Source: an uncultured Pelagibacteraceae bacterium (lineage in GTDB: Bacteria; Pseudomonadota; Alphaproteobacteria; Pelagibacterales; Pelagibacteraceae). Taken from it: a stretch of 64,000 nucleotides of DNA. The notes beneath the pieces were generated by a model, which had not been told where the DNA came from, made no database searches, and saw only the letters and a program-made list of their open reading frames with translations. The stretch is from assembly GCA_902572605.1 (NCBI GenBank), contig CACGGD010000004.1:1-64000 (forward strand). Direction: 5' to 3'. The translations under genes and the position numbers were made by a program. Positions within the stretch are counted from its first letter, which is position 1. Each line of letters opens with the position of its first letter. Shown piece by piece: positions 54,746 through 63,251 of this stretch.

Positions 54746-56071
54746 ATGAAAAAGTTAATATTAGTAATATCCGTACTTATATTTTCTCATTGTTCTTTTG
54801 ATAACAAATCAGGTATTTGGAAAGATACAAATAAAGTAGATTTAAAAAAAATAGATAGATTCAAAGATTTTGAAACACTTTATACAAAAGAAAAATCTTT
54901 TAATGAAGTTATTTCACCTAATAAAAATTTAGATATTATATTGGACCCAATTAAAAGAACAAATCAATGGTCTGATGAATTTTATCGAGACTCAAATAAT
55001 TCAGATAACTTTGAGTATGATAATGTAAATGATATTATCTTTAAAAGTAAAAAAATAAGCAGATATTCCTTAAAAGACAGAATATTATTTGACGAAGAAA
55101 ATATTATAGCTACTGATATTAAAGGCAACATAGTGATCTACTCAGTAGAGAGAAAAGAAATTATTTATAAATACAATTTTTATAAAAAAAAATTTAAAAA
55201 AATAAAAAAAATTTTAAATATAATTACAGAAAATAATGTTATTTATATTTCAGATAACTTAGGTTACTTTTATGCTTTAGATTACAAGAATAAAAAATTG
55301 TTATGGGCAAAAAATTTCAAAATACCATTTAGATCGAACATTAAAATATCAGGAAATAAAATTATCACTGCAGATCAAAATAATACACTTTATATTCTTG
55401 ACAAACTTAATGGTGCTCAATTAAAATTTATACCTACTGAAGAAACAACCGTAAAAAGTCACTTTATTAATTCTTTAGCTGTAAATAGTGATACATTAGT
55501 TTATTTAAATACTTTTGGATCTCTTTATTCTATTAACACCCAAAACTTAAAGATTAATTGGTTTGCAAACTTTAAACAATCGCTAGATTTAAATACAACT
55601 AATCTATTTTACTCGAATCCTACTGTAATATATGAAGATAAAATTATAGTCTCTACTGACCCATATTTATATTTACTAAATATAAAAAATGGATCAATAA
55701 TTTTTAGATTAGCTATTACTTCAATTGTCAAACCTATAGTTTCTGGAAAAAATTTATTTATTATTACTAAAGATAATTTGTTAGTAAATATAGATATAGA
55801 TACAGGCAAAATAACTTACTCTTTAAATATAGCAAATGAAATTGCTGATTTTTTAGACACAAAAAACAAATCTATCTCTATAAAATCTTTATCATTGGCT
55901 AATAATAATTTACTCGTATTTTTAAATAATTCATTTTTAGTAGCCTTCAATAAAGATGGAAAAATAGAAAAAATTCAAAAACTTAAAAGTCAACTAGGAA
56001 CTTTTCCAATATTCATAAATAAAATGATTTTATTTTTAAATAAAAAAAATAAATTAGTAGTTTTAAATTAG
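54746..56071 (+). CDS. bamB: BamB-like outer membrane assembly lipoprotein (beta-propeller)
   Basis: 441 residues. The N-terminus MKKLILVISVLIFSHCSF looks like a lipoprotein signal with Cys16 as the lipidated residue, although His at -1 is unusual. PQQ-like propeller repeats follow: NIIATDIKGNIVIYS, YALDYKNKKLLWAKNF, ISGNKIITADQNNTLYILD, LYSINTQNLKINWFANF and YLLNIKNGSIIFRLA. It is a scaffold of the BAM complex folding outer membrane proteins. The der gene that often follows is absent, and purF converges with a four-base overlap. Confidence 0.85.
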   Translation: MKKLILVISVLIFSHCSFDNKSGIWKDTNKVDLKKIDRFKDFETLYTKEKSFNEVISPNKNLDIILDPIKRTNQWSDEFYRDSNNSDNFEYDNVNDIIFKSKKISRYSLKDRILFDEENIIATDIKGNIVIYSVERKEIIYKYNFYKKKFKKIKKILNIITENNVIYISDNLGYFYALDYKNKKLLWAKNFKIPFRSNIKISGNKIITADQNNTLYILDKLNGAQLKFIPTEETTVKSHFINSLAVNSDTLVYLNTFGSLYSINTQNLKINWFANFKQSLDLNTTNLFYSNPTVIYEDKIIVSTDPYLYLLNIKNGSIIFRLAITSIVKPIVSGKNLFIITKDNLLVNIDIDTGKITYSLNIANEIADFLDTKNKSISIKSLSLANNNLLVFLNNSFLVAFNKDGKIEKIQKLKSQLGTFPIFINKMILFLNKKNKLVVLN

Positions 56072-57519
56072 TTGTTAGATTTTCCACTTAACAGAGATAA
56101 TTGAGTTATTTTCAGTTCACCTAAATTATCTGATGGTTTGATCGGATATTCTCCAGTAAAATAATGATCACTGAATTGTGGGTACGAATTATTTCTTTTA
56201 CCTTTTTCTAAAGCTTCATAAAGTCCATTAAGACTTAAAAATTTTAGTGATTTAGCTTTTATATGCTCGCACATTTCTGAATTCGTTTTTTGATGTGCTA
56301 ATAGCTCTTCTTTTGTAGGCATATCTACTCCATAGAAATCAGGAAATTTAATTTCAGGACTTGCAATTCTTACATGAACTTCTTTGGCTCCAGATTCATA
56401 AAGCATTTTGACAATTTTATAGCATGTTGTCCCTCTTACCAATGAGTCATCTATCAATATTATAGATTTGTTTTTTACAATACTTTTTGTAGAACTTAAT
56501 TTTAGCTTTACTCCTAAACTTCTAATGTTTTGAGTAGGTTCAATAAAAGTTCTACCTACATAATGATTTCTTATTAACCCAAGTTCAAATTTTTTCTTTG
56601 AGTGTTCAGCGTAGCCTAAAGCTGCAGGCACACCAGAGTCAGGAACTGGTATAACAATATCTGCTTTTATATCAGTTTCTTTTGCCAATTGGACTCCAAA
56701 ATTTTTACGATATTCATACGCACATTTTCCTCCAATAATACTATCTGGCCTTGCAAAATAAATGTATTCAAATATACAAGGTCGTGCTTTTTGTTTTGGG
56801 AAAGGTTTAATATTAGACATTTCATTATTTTCTATAACAATTATTTCACCATTTTCTACCTCTCTGACAAATTTCGCTCCAATGATATCTAATGCACAAG
56901 TTTCTGATGATAAAATATATGAATCTTTTAACTTACCAATTACCAAAGGTCTTATACCAAAGGGATCTCTTACTCCTATCAATTTTTTATTTGTCATTAT
57001 GACAAGAGAATAACCTCCTTGTATTTGAAAAAGAGCATCTATTAATTTATCTACTATTTTATCTCTTTTAGATTTAGCAATTAATTGTACGATTGTCTCT
57101 GTATCACTTGTAGTTCTAAAAATTGCACCATCTTTGACCAAAGACTCTCTCAAGGTTAATGCATTAGTTAGGTTTCCGTTATGAGCAATACTCAATCCAC
57201 CAACATGTAGATCTGCAAAAAATGGCTGTATATTTCTTAAAGAAGTTTCACCAGTTGTTGAATATCGATTATGACCAATAGCAAATTTACCAGGTAGTTT
57301 ATTTATAACATTGCTCTTTGTAAAATTATCTCCAACCAGACCTTGTCTTTTTTCAGAATGGTAGTTTTTTCCATCATAAGATACTATTCCACATCCTTCT
57401 TGACCTCTATGCTGTAAAGCATGTAAACCTAAAGCTACTAAAGCCGAAGCATCTTCGTGATTAGATATGCCAAATATACCGCATTCTTCTCTTAATTTAT
57501 CTGATTTAAATTTTTTCAA
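56068..57519 (-). CDS. purF: Amidophosphoribosyltransferase
   Basis: 483 residues. First committed step of purine synthesis: PRPP plus glutamine to phosphoribosylamine. EECGIFGISNHEDAS holds the N-terminal nucleophile (Cys13, exposed after removal of a 12-residue propeptide). HALQHRGQEGCGI, GHNRYSTTG and the PRPP loop IILIDDSLVRGTT are intact. No ATG precedes the catalytic Cys in frame: the start is a TTG at 57519 inside the end of cvpA, so translation probably depends on coupling. Confidence 0.96.
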   Translation of the reverse strand: MKKFKSDKLREECGIFGISNHEDASALVALGLHALQHRGQEGCGIVSYDGKNYHSEKRQGLVGDNFTKSNVINKLPGKFAIGHNRYSTTGETSLRNIQPFFADLHVGGLSIAHNGNLTNALTLRESLVKDGAIFRTTSDTETIVQLIAKSKRDKIVDKLIDALFQIQGGYSLVIMTNKKLIGVRDPFGIRPLVIGKLKDSYILSSETCALDIIGAKFVREVENGEIIVIENNEMSNIKPFPKQKARPCIFEYIYFARPDSIIGGKCAYEYRKNFGVQLAKETDIKADIVIPVPDSGVPAALGYAEHSKKKFELGLIRNHYVGRTFIEPTQNIRSLGVKLKLSSTKSIVKNKSIILIDDSLVRGTTCYKIVKMLYESGAKEVHVRIASPEIKFPDFYGVDMPTKEELLAHQKTNSEMCEHIKAKSLKFLSLNGLYEALEKGKRNNSYPQFSDHYFTGEYPIKPSDNLGELKITQLSLLSGKSNN

Positions 57520-58048
57520 TTTTATCTTTTGTATCTATGAAATCTTCACTAGAAGGAAATTCTTCTATAAGCACTTCACTTCCTTTTTTAATAATATCGA
57601 ATGAAATTGCATCCTCAGCTGATATACCCCAATTTTGATATGGATAAAACCAATTTAATATAGAGAACAAACAAATAGAAACAATATAGCCTTTAAAAAA
57701 TCCAAATAATAACCCAAAAGTTTTATCTATTGATCCTACTCCTGTCCACGTAACTACTCTGCTTAAGGATTTTCCAGCAATAATAGTTAAAAATATTGTG
57801 CAAATAAACACAAGAATTCCAATACCGAAATTATTGATAAACTCAGACTCTACGTAATCATTAACCCAAGGTTGTAATTTAGGAACTAAAATAACAGTTA
57901 TCACCAAAGCAAAAACCCATTTCATAAAAGAGATAAAGCTTAGAGCAAAACCTTTTAAAAAACATTGAATTACAAAATAAAACATTAATATTAAAAAAAT
58001 AATATCAAATATATTTATATCCGACAAAATTTCTAGAAAACCGTCCAT
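57506..58048 (-). CDS. cvpA: CvpA family membrane protein
   Basis: 180 residues with four membrane helices (about 13-38, 41-55, 73-95, 110-130). The FDIIFLILMFYFVIQCFLKG start, then GKSLSRVVTWTGVGSIDKTFGLLFGFFKG between helices three and four, is the CvpA hallmark. The cvpA-purF gene order is widespread in proteobacteria. Role: colicin V production/envelope maintenance. The molecular activity is unresolved. It overlaps purF by 14 bases. Confidence 0.9.
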   Translation of the reverse strand: MDGFLEILSDINIFDIIFLILMFYFVIQCFLKGFALSFISFMKWVFALVITVILVPKLQPWVNDYVESEFINNFGIGILVFICTIFLTIIAGKSLSRVVTWTGVGSIDKTFGLLFGFFKGYIVSICLFSILNWFYPYQNWGISAEDAISFDIIKKGSEVLIEEFPSSEDFIDTKDKIEKI

Positions 58049-58053
58049 TATCT

Positions 58054-60528
58054 TTAAATTAATTTTTCATCTCCAAATGGTTTAAAGACTAAGAGTAATT
58101 TTGGTAGTAAAGTCAAAACTGAAATCATAGCTAGCAGCATCGCAATACCTGTGAAGACACCAAAATATATTGTTGGTATAAAATTTGACAAAACTAAAAT
58201 TGAAAACCCAAAAACAATAGTTATTGAAGTATTTAAAATTGCTATACCAACAGTACTATGACATCTATCAAGAGTTTTATTGTAATTATTTATTTTTTTA
58301 AATTCTTCTTTAAACCTGTAAATATAATGAATACTATTGTCTACAGCTATACCAATTGTAATAGCTGCTATAGTTATAGTCATCATATCTAAAGGAATGC
58401 CAAGTAAACCAATAATACCAAGAATGAAAAAAGCAGCTATAAAATTTGGAACAACACCTATAGAAGCAAGAACAATATTTCGGAATAAAACTAAAAACAT
58501 TAAAAAAATTCCTAGCATAACTATACCCAAGGTGAGTATTTGAGATTTAAAAAGACTCTGTAATAAATTATTAAATAAGATTAAAACACCTGCTAATTTA
58601 TACTCTTCTCTATCTAAACCTAATTTTGTATTTAAATCAGAGTCAATTTTTTTGATTAGATCATTTCTTCTTAAATTTTCTAAGGAGTCTTTAATTCTTA
58701 GGCTAATTCTTGCTTCATCTTTATCAACAGAGATATAAGGTGTAACAATTTCTTTTTTTATTGCCTCAGGAATTTTACTATATAAAACTGCTATTTCTAA
58801 ACTTTGTAATTCTTTATTATTTAAATCTTCAGCTACTCTTAAAATTGAACCAAAAGATAAAACCTTTCCAATTTCTGGTAAAGAATCTAAATAGTCATGA
58901 ACTTTAATTATCTTATTCATTTTGTCTCTCGTAAACCAATATTTAGCTTTATCTTCATTGGTCTCTTTCTCCTCTTCCCATTCATCAAATTCATCACTCT
59001 CTTTCTTAATTTCTTTCTTTTTTATTGGGAACTTTAAAATAATATTTAAAGGAGTAGTGCCACCTAGATCGTCATCAATTTTTTTCATTCCTTTGTAAAT
59101 TTCTGTTTCTTTATCAAAATAATTTATAAAACTATTTTCTACCTCTAGCTTAAGTATTCCAAGTATACTAAATAAGATTACTAGCAAGGTAGACCCAAAA
59201 ATTAGAATTTTATTATTTTTAGCAAAAGAGCCTAAAGCAGAAGTAATTAAGGATTTTTCTGTGTCTTTAACACCTATCTCATCGTTAGATGAAAATAAGT
59301 TTAATAAAGAAGGTAATAATAAAAATGTGACTAATAAAGAAACTATCAATCCTAAAGTCATCATCCATCCAAAATCTATTATTGGTTTTATTCCACTAAA
59401 TACTAAAGATAAAAAAGCACATATAGTTGTTAGAACTGTATAAAGTATTGGAAGCATCATTTTTTTACTAGCTTCAAAAACAGCTTCATTTTTAGTTAAT
59501 TGGGGAAATTCTTTTTTTAATTGTAAAAATCTAACAGTTACATGGATATTCATTGCCATATTTAATATCAACATTAAAGCAATAAAGTTTGATGAGATTA
59601 CAGTTACTTTCCATCCAATTAATCCTAAGAGACCAATCATTATAATTACTGAAGTTGCGCATCCTAATAATGGCATTACGACCCATTTAAAATTTCTAAA
59701 AATAAACCAAAGTGTTAAAATAATAAAAATGAAAACCCCAATGCCAAAAACAACTATGTCACTTTTGATATAACTCATCATATCATCAGCAATCATTGGA
59801 ATACCTCCTAAATGAATTTTGGCATTTTCTCCATATTTGCTGATCACATCTCTTATTTCAGCTATATTTTGATGATTTCTAATATTATATAAATTTTTAT
59901 ATTCTTCATACTCATTGAGAAATTTTTTATAATTTATTTTTTCTTTTTTTGATAAACCTGACTCAATAGATTGATTAAAATATTTATCTTTAACTTTTAT
60001 ATATTCTGCTAGTCTTTCATCTGTTTTTAGATAAACAACAATCCCTGATGTCTTGCCATCCTCACTAATTACGTAATTTTTATAAATAGGACTATTTATT
60101 ATTTCATCAAAACCTCTTTTTCTGTCTATTTCTGGATAGGCTAAAGTTTTATAATTTTTTAATCTTTCCATTAAACCTTCATCGGTACTTTTTAAAAGAG
60201 GAACATCAATAACCGTAATAACGTTATCAACCCAGGTTAATTTTTCTATTTTAGATTTTAACAACTGAAGATTAAGAATAGTTTCTTTTTCAGTAAAACT
60301 TGAAACTGGGGTATAAGTTAAAACTAAGAAGTCTTTTGAACCATATGTTTCATTAACTTCTCTTAGATATTTAAGATCTGGATCTCCTTCAAGTAATAGA
60401 GCGTCTGACGATGCATCTAAATTAAAATTTTTAGCATGATATAAAGAAAAGCAGATTAATATTGCTAAAAATACAAGAGTTACTTTAGGAAAATCTATAA
60501 CCAATTTTTTATAAATATTAGTAAACAT
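58054..60528 (-). CDS. RND/MMPL-family transporter (HpnN-like)
   Basis: 824 residues with twelve predicted helices in two halves. Each half is a first helix, a large periplasmic domain (about 33-235 and 455-625), then a five-helix bundle. MMPL-type, single-chain with internal duplication, and without the adaptor-binding features of drug RND pumps. A Glu/Lys-rich insert (KKKEIKKESDEFDEWEEEK) is in the second periplasmic domain. Relatives move hydrophobic lipids such as hopanoids. Substrate unknown here. It lies six bases upstream of cvpA. Confidence 0.85.
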   Translation of the reverse strand: MFTNIYKKLVIDFPKVTLVFLAILICFSLYHAKNFNLDASSDALLLEGDPDLKYLREVNETYGSKDFLVLTYTPVSSFTEKETILNLQLLKSKIEKLTWVDNVITVIDVPLLKSTDEGLMERLKNYKTLAYPEIDRKRGFDEIINSPIYKNYVISEDGKTSGIVVYLKTDERLAEYIKVKDKYFNQSIESGLSKKEKINYKKFLNEYEEYKNLYNIRNHQNIAEIRDVISKYGENAKIHLGGIPMIADDMMSYIKSDIVVFGIGVFIFIILTLWFIFRNFKWVVMPLLGCATSVIIMIGLLGLIGWKVTVISSNFIALMLILNMAMNIHVTVRFLQLKKEFPQLTKNEAVFEASKKMMLPILYTVLTTICAFLSLVFSGIKPIIDFGWMMTLGLIVSLLVTFLLLPSLLNLFSSNDEIGVKDTEKSLITSALGSFAKNNKILIFGSTLLVILFSILGILKLEVENSFINYFDKETEIYKGMKKIDDDLGGTTPLNIILKFPIKKKEIKKESDEFDEWEEEKETNEDKAKYWFTRDKMNKIIKVHDYLDSLPEIGKVLSFGSILRVAEDLNNKELQSLEIAVLYSKIPEAIKKEIVTPYISVDKDEARISLRIKDSLENLRRNDLIKKIDSDLNTKLGLDREEYKLAGVLILFNNLLQSLFKSQILTLGIVMLGIFLMFLVLFRNIVLASIGVVPNFIAAFFILGIIGLLGIPLDMMTITIAAITIGIAVDNSIHYIYRFKEEFKKINNYNKTLDRCHSTVGIAILNTSITIVFGFSILVLSNFIPTIYFGVFTGIAMLLAMISVLTLLPKLLLVFKPFGDEKLI

Positions 60529-60582
60529 AGAGATATTTCAGATATATCTTAAATTTATGATAACTAAAGATAAAATTTAGAC

Positions 60583-62007
60583 CTAATTATTGCTTAAATC
60601 TTTGAATTTTGTGTATATTCCTTCAAACTCAACTTTAACCACTCCAGTAGGACCATGTCTTTGTTTACCTAATATGATGTCAGCTAGTCCGTGTACTTCG
60701 TTCATTTTAGTTTGCCATTCAGCGTGTTCAATAGAGCCTGACTTCGGTTGTTGGTTTTCTAAATAATAGGCTTCTCTGTAAACAAACATTACTACATCTG
60801 CATCTTGTTCAATAGAACCAGACTCTCTTAAATCAGACAGCTGGGGTTTTTTCATATCTCTTTGTTCTACAGCCCTAGATAATTGAGAAAGAGCTAATAC
60901 TGGTACTTTGAGTTCTTTGGCTAATGCTTTTAAACCTTGTGTAATCTCTGAAACTTCCTGAACTCTATTATCATTTCGGTTTAAACTAGGCGACCTCATC
61001 AATTGTATATAGTCAACAACTATTAAACTTAAACCAAATAATCTTTTAATTCTTCTAGCTCTATTACTTAATGTTGCAATATTAATTGCAGGAGTTTCGT
61101 CTATAAAAAGTGGAAGATTGTATATATTTCTCGATGTCTCAATATATCTATTTATTTCTTCCTCAGTAACTTTGCCTTTTCTTATATCATCAGATTTAAT
61201 TCTTGCTTGTTCAGAAAGTATTCTAGTAGATAACTGCTCTGATGACATTTCTAGAGAAAAAAATGCTATAGAAGACTTTTCTTGACGACTCATAATGTTT
61301 TGAGCAGCATGAAAAGCAATGTTAGTTGCAAGAGCAGTTTTTCCCATTCCAGGTCTACCAGCTAATATAACTAGATCAGATTTATGTAGACCGCCTAATT
61401 TTTCATCTAAATCTTTTAAACCTGTTGGCACGCCTACAATTCCTCTTTCACTTTTCATTGCTTGAGTAGCTGAGGCAATTGTTTGATCTAACGCTTGATT
61501 AAACTTTAAATATGATTGAGAAAAACTACCTCTTTCTGCTAAGTCATATAAAGATTTTTCAGTATTTATTATTATTTTTTCTGCAGTTTGCTCTTTGGAA
61601 TCTAATGTTTCAGAAGATAAATTATCAGAAATTAAAACTAATTCTCTTCTTAAATACATTTCATGAATTATTTTTGCATAATCTATTGCCTGCTTTGTTG
61701 ATCCAGAAAATCTTGTTAATTTGACTAAATATTCTGTTCCACCAACTTCATTCAACATATTATCTTTTTCAAAGTAATTTTTTAAAGTAATAGGGTTAGC
61801 AATCATTCCTTTATTATTTAAAGTTGAAATAACCTCATAAATTTTAGTATGTGCAGGATCATAAAAACTTGTAGGATTAATAGTATTTGAAACTTCATCA
61901 ATAATATCATTATTGACTAAAATTGATCCAAGTAAGGCTTGTTCAGCTTCTAGATTTGAAGGTTGCTTTTTGTTTAAATTGTTATCTGTTAATTTGACTT
62001 TTTCCAC
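60583..62007 (-). CDS. dnaB: Replicative DNA helicase DnaB
   Basis: 474 residues, GTG start at 62007 (no ATG in range). N-terminal DnaG-binding domain PSNLEAEQALLGSILVNN. RecA-like core with Walker A GRPGMGKTALATN near residue 216, Walker B VVDYIQLM, and LALSQLSRAVEQR and DLRESGSIEQDADVV motifs. It unwinds DNA at the fork. Follows the rpsF-rpsR-rplI run on the same strand across a 93-base gap. Confidence 0.97.
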   Translation of the reverse strand: MEKVKLTDNNLNKKQPSNLEAEQALLGSILVNNDIIDEVSNTINPTSFYDPAHTKIYEVISTLNNKGMIANPITLKNYFEKDNMLNEVGGTEYLVKLTRFSGSTKQAIDYAKIIHEMYLRRELVLISDNLSSETLDSKEQTAEKIIINTEKSLYDLAERGSFSQSYLKFNQALDQTIASATQAMKSERGIVGVPTGLKDLDEKLGGLHKSDLVILAGRPGMGKTALATNIAFHAAQNIMSRQEKSSIAFFSLEMSSEQLSTRILSEQARIKSDDIRKGKVTEEEINRYIETSRNIYNLPLFIDETPAINIATLSNRARRIKRLFGLSLIVVDYIQLMRSPSLNRNDNRVQEVSEITQGLKALAKELKVPVLALSQLSRAVEQRDMKKPQLSDLRESGSIEQDADVVMFVYREAYYLENQQPKSGSIEHAEWQTKMNEVHGLADIILGKQRHGPTGVVKVEFEGIYTKFKDLSNN

Positions 62008-62100
62008 TTATGAATAATAGAGTGAGAAAAGTATAATAAAAGTTAAAAGTTACACACTTTTTTATCTTGCCTGTGGAAAAGTCAGGTTTGTTGATTTTAT
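62008..62100. other. Gap between rplI and dnaB
   Basis: 93 AT-rich bases. A CCTG...CAGG inverted repeat with a nine-base loop near 62070-62086 is followed on the minus strand by a run of six A residues, not T, so it is not a clear terminator for rplI. TGTGGAAAA at 62072-62080 is one mismatch from a DnaA box. No gene is seen. Confidence 0.35.
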
Positions 62101-62556
62101 TTATTTAGATTGAGATTTATCTATTTTAATTGAAATTTTAGCTGAAACTTCTGTATGAAAGTTAATATCTACTTTGTAATTACCAATTTTATTTAAATCA
62201 TTTTTCAAAACAATTTGTGAAGGTTTTACTTCAATCTTCATTTTTTCAAAAATTGCTGTAGAGATTTCTTTTGGTTTAATTGAGCCGTACAAATCACCAT
62301 TTTCTTTACTTTCTTTAATAAACACAAAAGATTTATTATTAATTATTTGTGCAGTACTTTTTAATTTTTTCTTTAATTCTATATTTTTTTTGTTTAGCTC
62401 GTCTTTTTTTTTTGAAACATATTCTAAATTCTCTTTATTAAGTCTTAATGCTTTTCCTGTTTTTAAAAGGAAGTTTCTTCCGTATCCAGGCTTTACCTGG
62501 ACTTTGTCTCCTATGTTACCTAGATTCATTATGTTTTCTAAAAGAATTAATTCCAT
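62101..62556 (-). CDS. rplI: 50S ribosomal protein bL9
   Basis: 151 residues. The N-terminal domain MELILLENIMNLGNIGDKVQVKPGYGRNFLL is strongly conserved, followed by the long Lys-rich connecting helix (ELNKKNIELKKKLKSTAQ) and the C-terminal domain with GDLYGSIKPKEISTAI. It binds 23S rRNA domain V. Last of the rpsF-rpsR-rplI cluster. Its start is 13 bases after the annotated S18 stop, but only two after the -1-frame S18 stop. Confidence 0.97.
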   Translation of the reverse strand: MELILLENIMNLGNIGDKVQVKPGYGRNFLLKTGKALRLNKENLEYVSKKKDELNKKNIELKKKLKSTAQIINNKSFVFIKESKENGDLYGSIKPKEISTAIFEKMKIEVKPSQIVLKNDLNKIGNYKVDINFHTEVSAKISIKIDKSQSK

Positions 62557-62558
62557 AA

Positions 62559-62600
62559 TTATATAAGTCCTAGAATTTTTGCTTTTTTAATTTCTTTAGT
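62559..62600 (-). other. Frame junction at the 3' end of rpsR: -1 frame encodes the S18 C-terminus
   Basis: In the annotated frame S18 ends KKLKKQKF with a TAG at 62570-62572. The -1 frame reads TKEIKKAKILGLI and stops with TAA at 62559-62561, two bases before the rplI ATG. That peptide matches the S18 C-terminal helix (ARAIKRARFLGLL-type) position by position. The heptamer A AAA AAG (62588 to 62582, minus strand) is in the phase needed for -1 slippage. It may be a sequencing indel, a small deletion or recoding. Confidence 0.6.
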
Positions 62601-62815
62601 TTACCACTTGATACTGATGTGATTTTTGAAGATAAAATTTTATTATTTTCTGAAATATATTTTTTTAATAAGCTAATATTCTTATAGTCAATTATTGGAG
62701 CATTTTTTACAGACAAAGGACAAGATCTATTAAATCTTCCTTCAGATTTTTGAAATAAACTAAGTTTATTTAACGAACTAGAGCTTCTTTGAAATTTTTT
62801 TCCTTTTCGTTTCAT
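62570..62815 (-). CDS. rpsR: 30S ribosomal protein bS18, C-terminus possibly frameshifted
   Basis: 81 residues in the annotated frame. Conserved core: RSCPLSVKNAPIIDYKNISL and LLKKYISENNKILSSKITSV. It binds the 30S platform together with S6. The usual last 25 residues (helix with basic residues ending LGLLPY or similar) are missing in this frame and appear instead, shortened by about four residues, in the -1 frame just downstream. Length otherwise close to normal. See the separate junction entry. Confidence 0.9.
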   Translation of the reverse strand: MKRKGKKFQRSSSSLNKLSLFQKSEGRFNRSCPLSVKNAPIIDYKNISLLKKYISENNKILSSKITSVSSGKLKKLKKQKF

Positions 62816-63139
62816 TTATTTTTCTTTTTTAAAATACTCATTTTTGGTATCTAATTTTTTATATTTAACTAAAAGATGTCTAATTATTGAGTTATCAATT
62901 TTTATTTTTTTATCTATCTCATTTAAAGTTTCTTTATTTCCTTCAAATTTATAATGAATATAAAAACCCTTATTATATTTTCTTATTTTTGTGGCAAGAT
63001 TTAACAGACCCCATTCTTCAATTTTTAAAACTTTGCCTGAATTGTTGTTAATAAGTTCATTATATTTTTCTTTAATTTTTTTTAATTCAGATGTAGGCAA
63101 ATCTTGCTTAGCAATTAAAGTATTTTCGTAAAATGACAT
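62816..63139 (-). CDS. rpsF: 30S ribosomal protein bS6
   Basis: 107 residues from the ATG at 63139; an in-frame TTG lies one codon upstream. SFYENTLIAKQDLPTSELKKI, KIEEWGLLNLATKIRKYNKGFYIHYKF and the IRHLLVKYKK end match bS6. It pairs with S18 on the 30S platform. It starts the rpsF-rpsR-rplI run and is divergent from fabD. The stop is followed directly by the rpsR start. Confidence 0.96.
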   Translation of the reverse strand: MSFYENTLIAKQDLPTSELKKIKEKYNELINNNSGKVLKIEEWGLLNLATKIRKYNKGFYIHYKFEGNKETLNEIDKKIKIDNSIIRHLLVKYKKLDTKNEYFKKEK

Positions 63140-63199
63140 CAAAAGATTATTGTTAATTAGTTAGCTTTAAAGTACATAATTGTAAAAAAAGCTTTATAC

Positions 63200-63205
63200 T
63201 ATAAT
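63200..63205 (+). promoter_or_regulatory. Candidate -10 element of fabD
   Basis: TATAAT in the 112-base divergent gap between rpsF and fabD, 46 bases before the fabD ATG. A TTGTAA lies 14 bases upstream, which is short for a -35 spacing. The promoter for rpsF must share this gap, but I could not pick it out. Confidence 0.35.
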
Positions 63206-63251
63206 AGATATTTATATCAATACTAATTATCAGTAATAAAATGCTAAAAAT

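Noticed and set aside
62072-62080. DnaA-box-like TGTGGAAAA beside dnaB as a sign of the replication origin
   Set aside because: It is a single box with a mismatch, with no cluster of boxes and no dnaA/dnaN or parAB nearby. Chance in a 64-kb AT-rich window.
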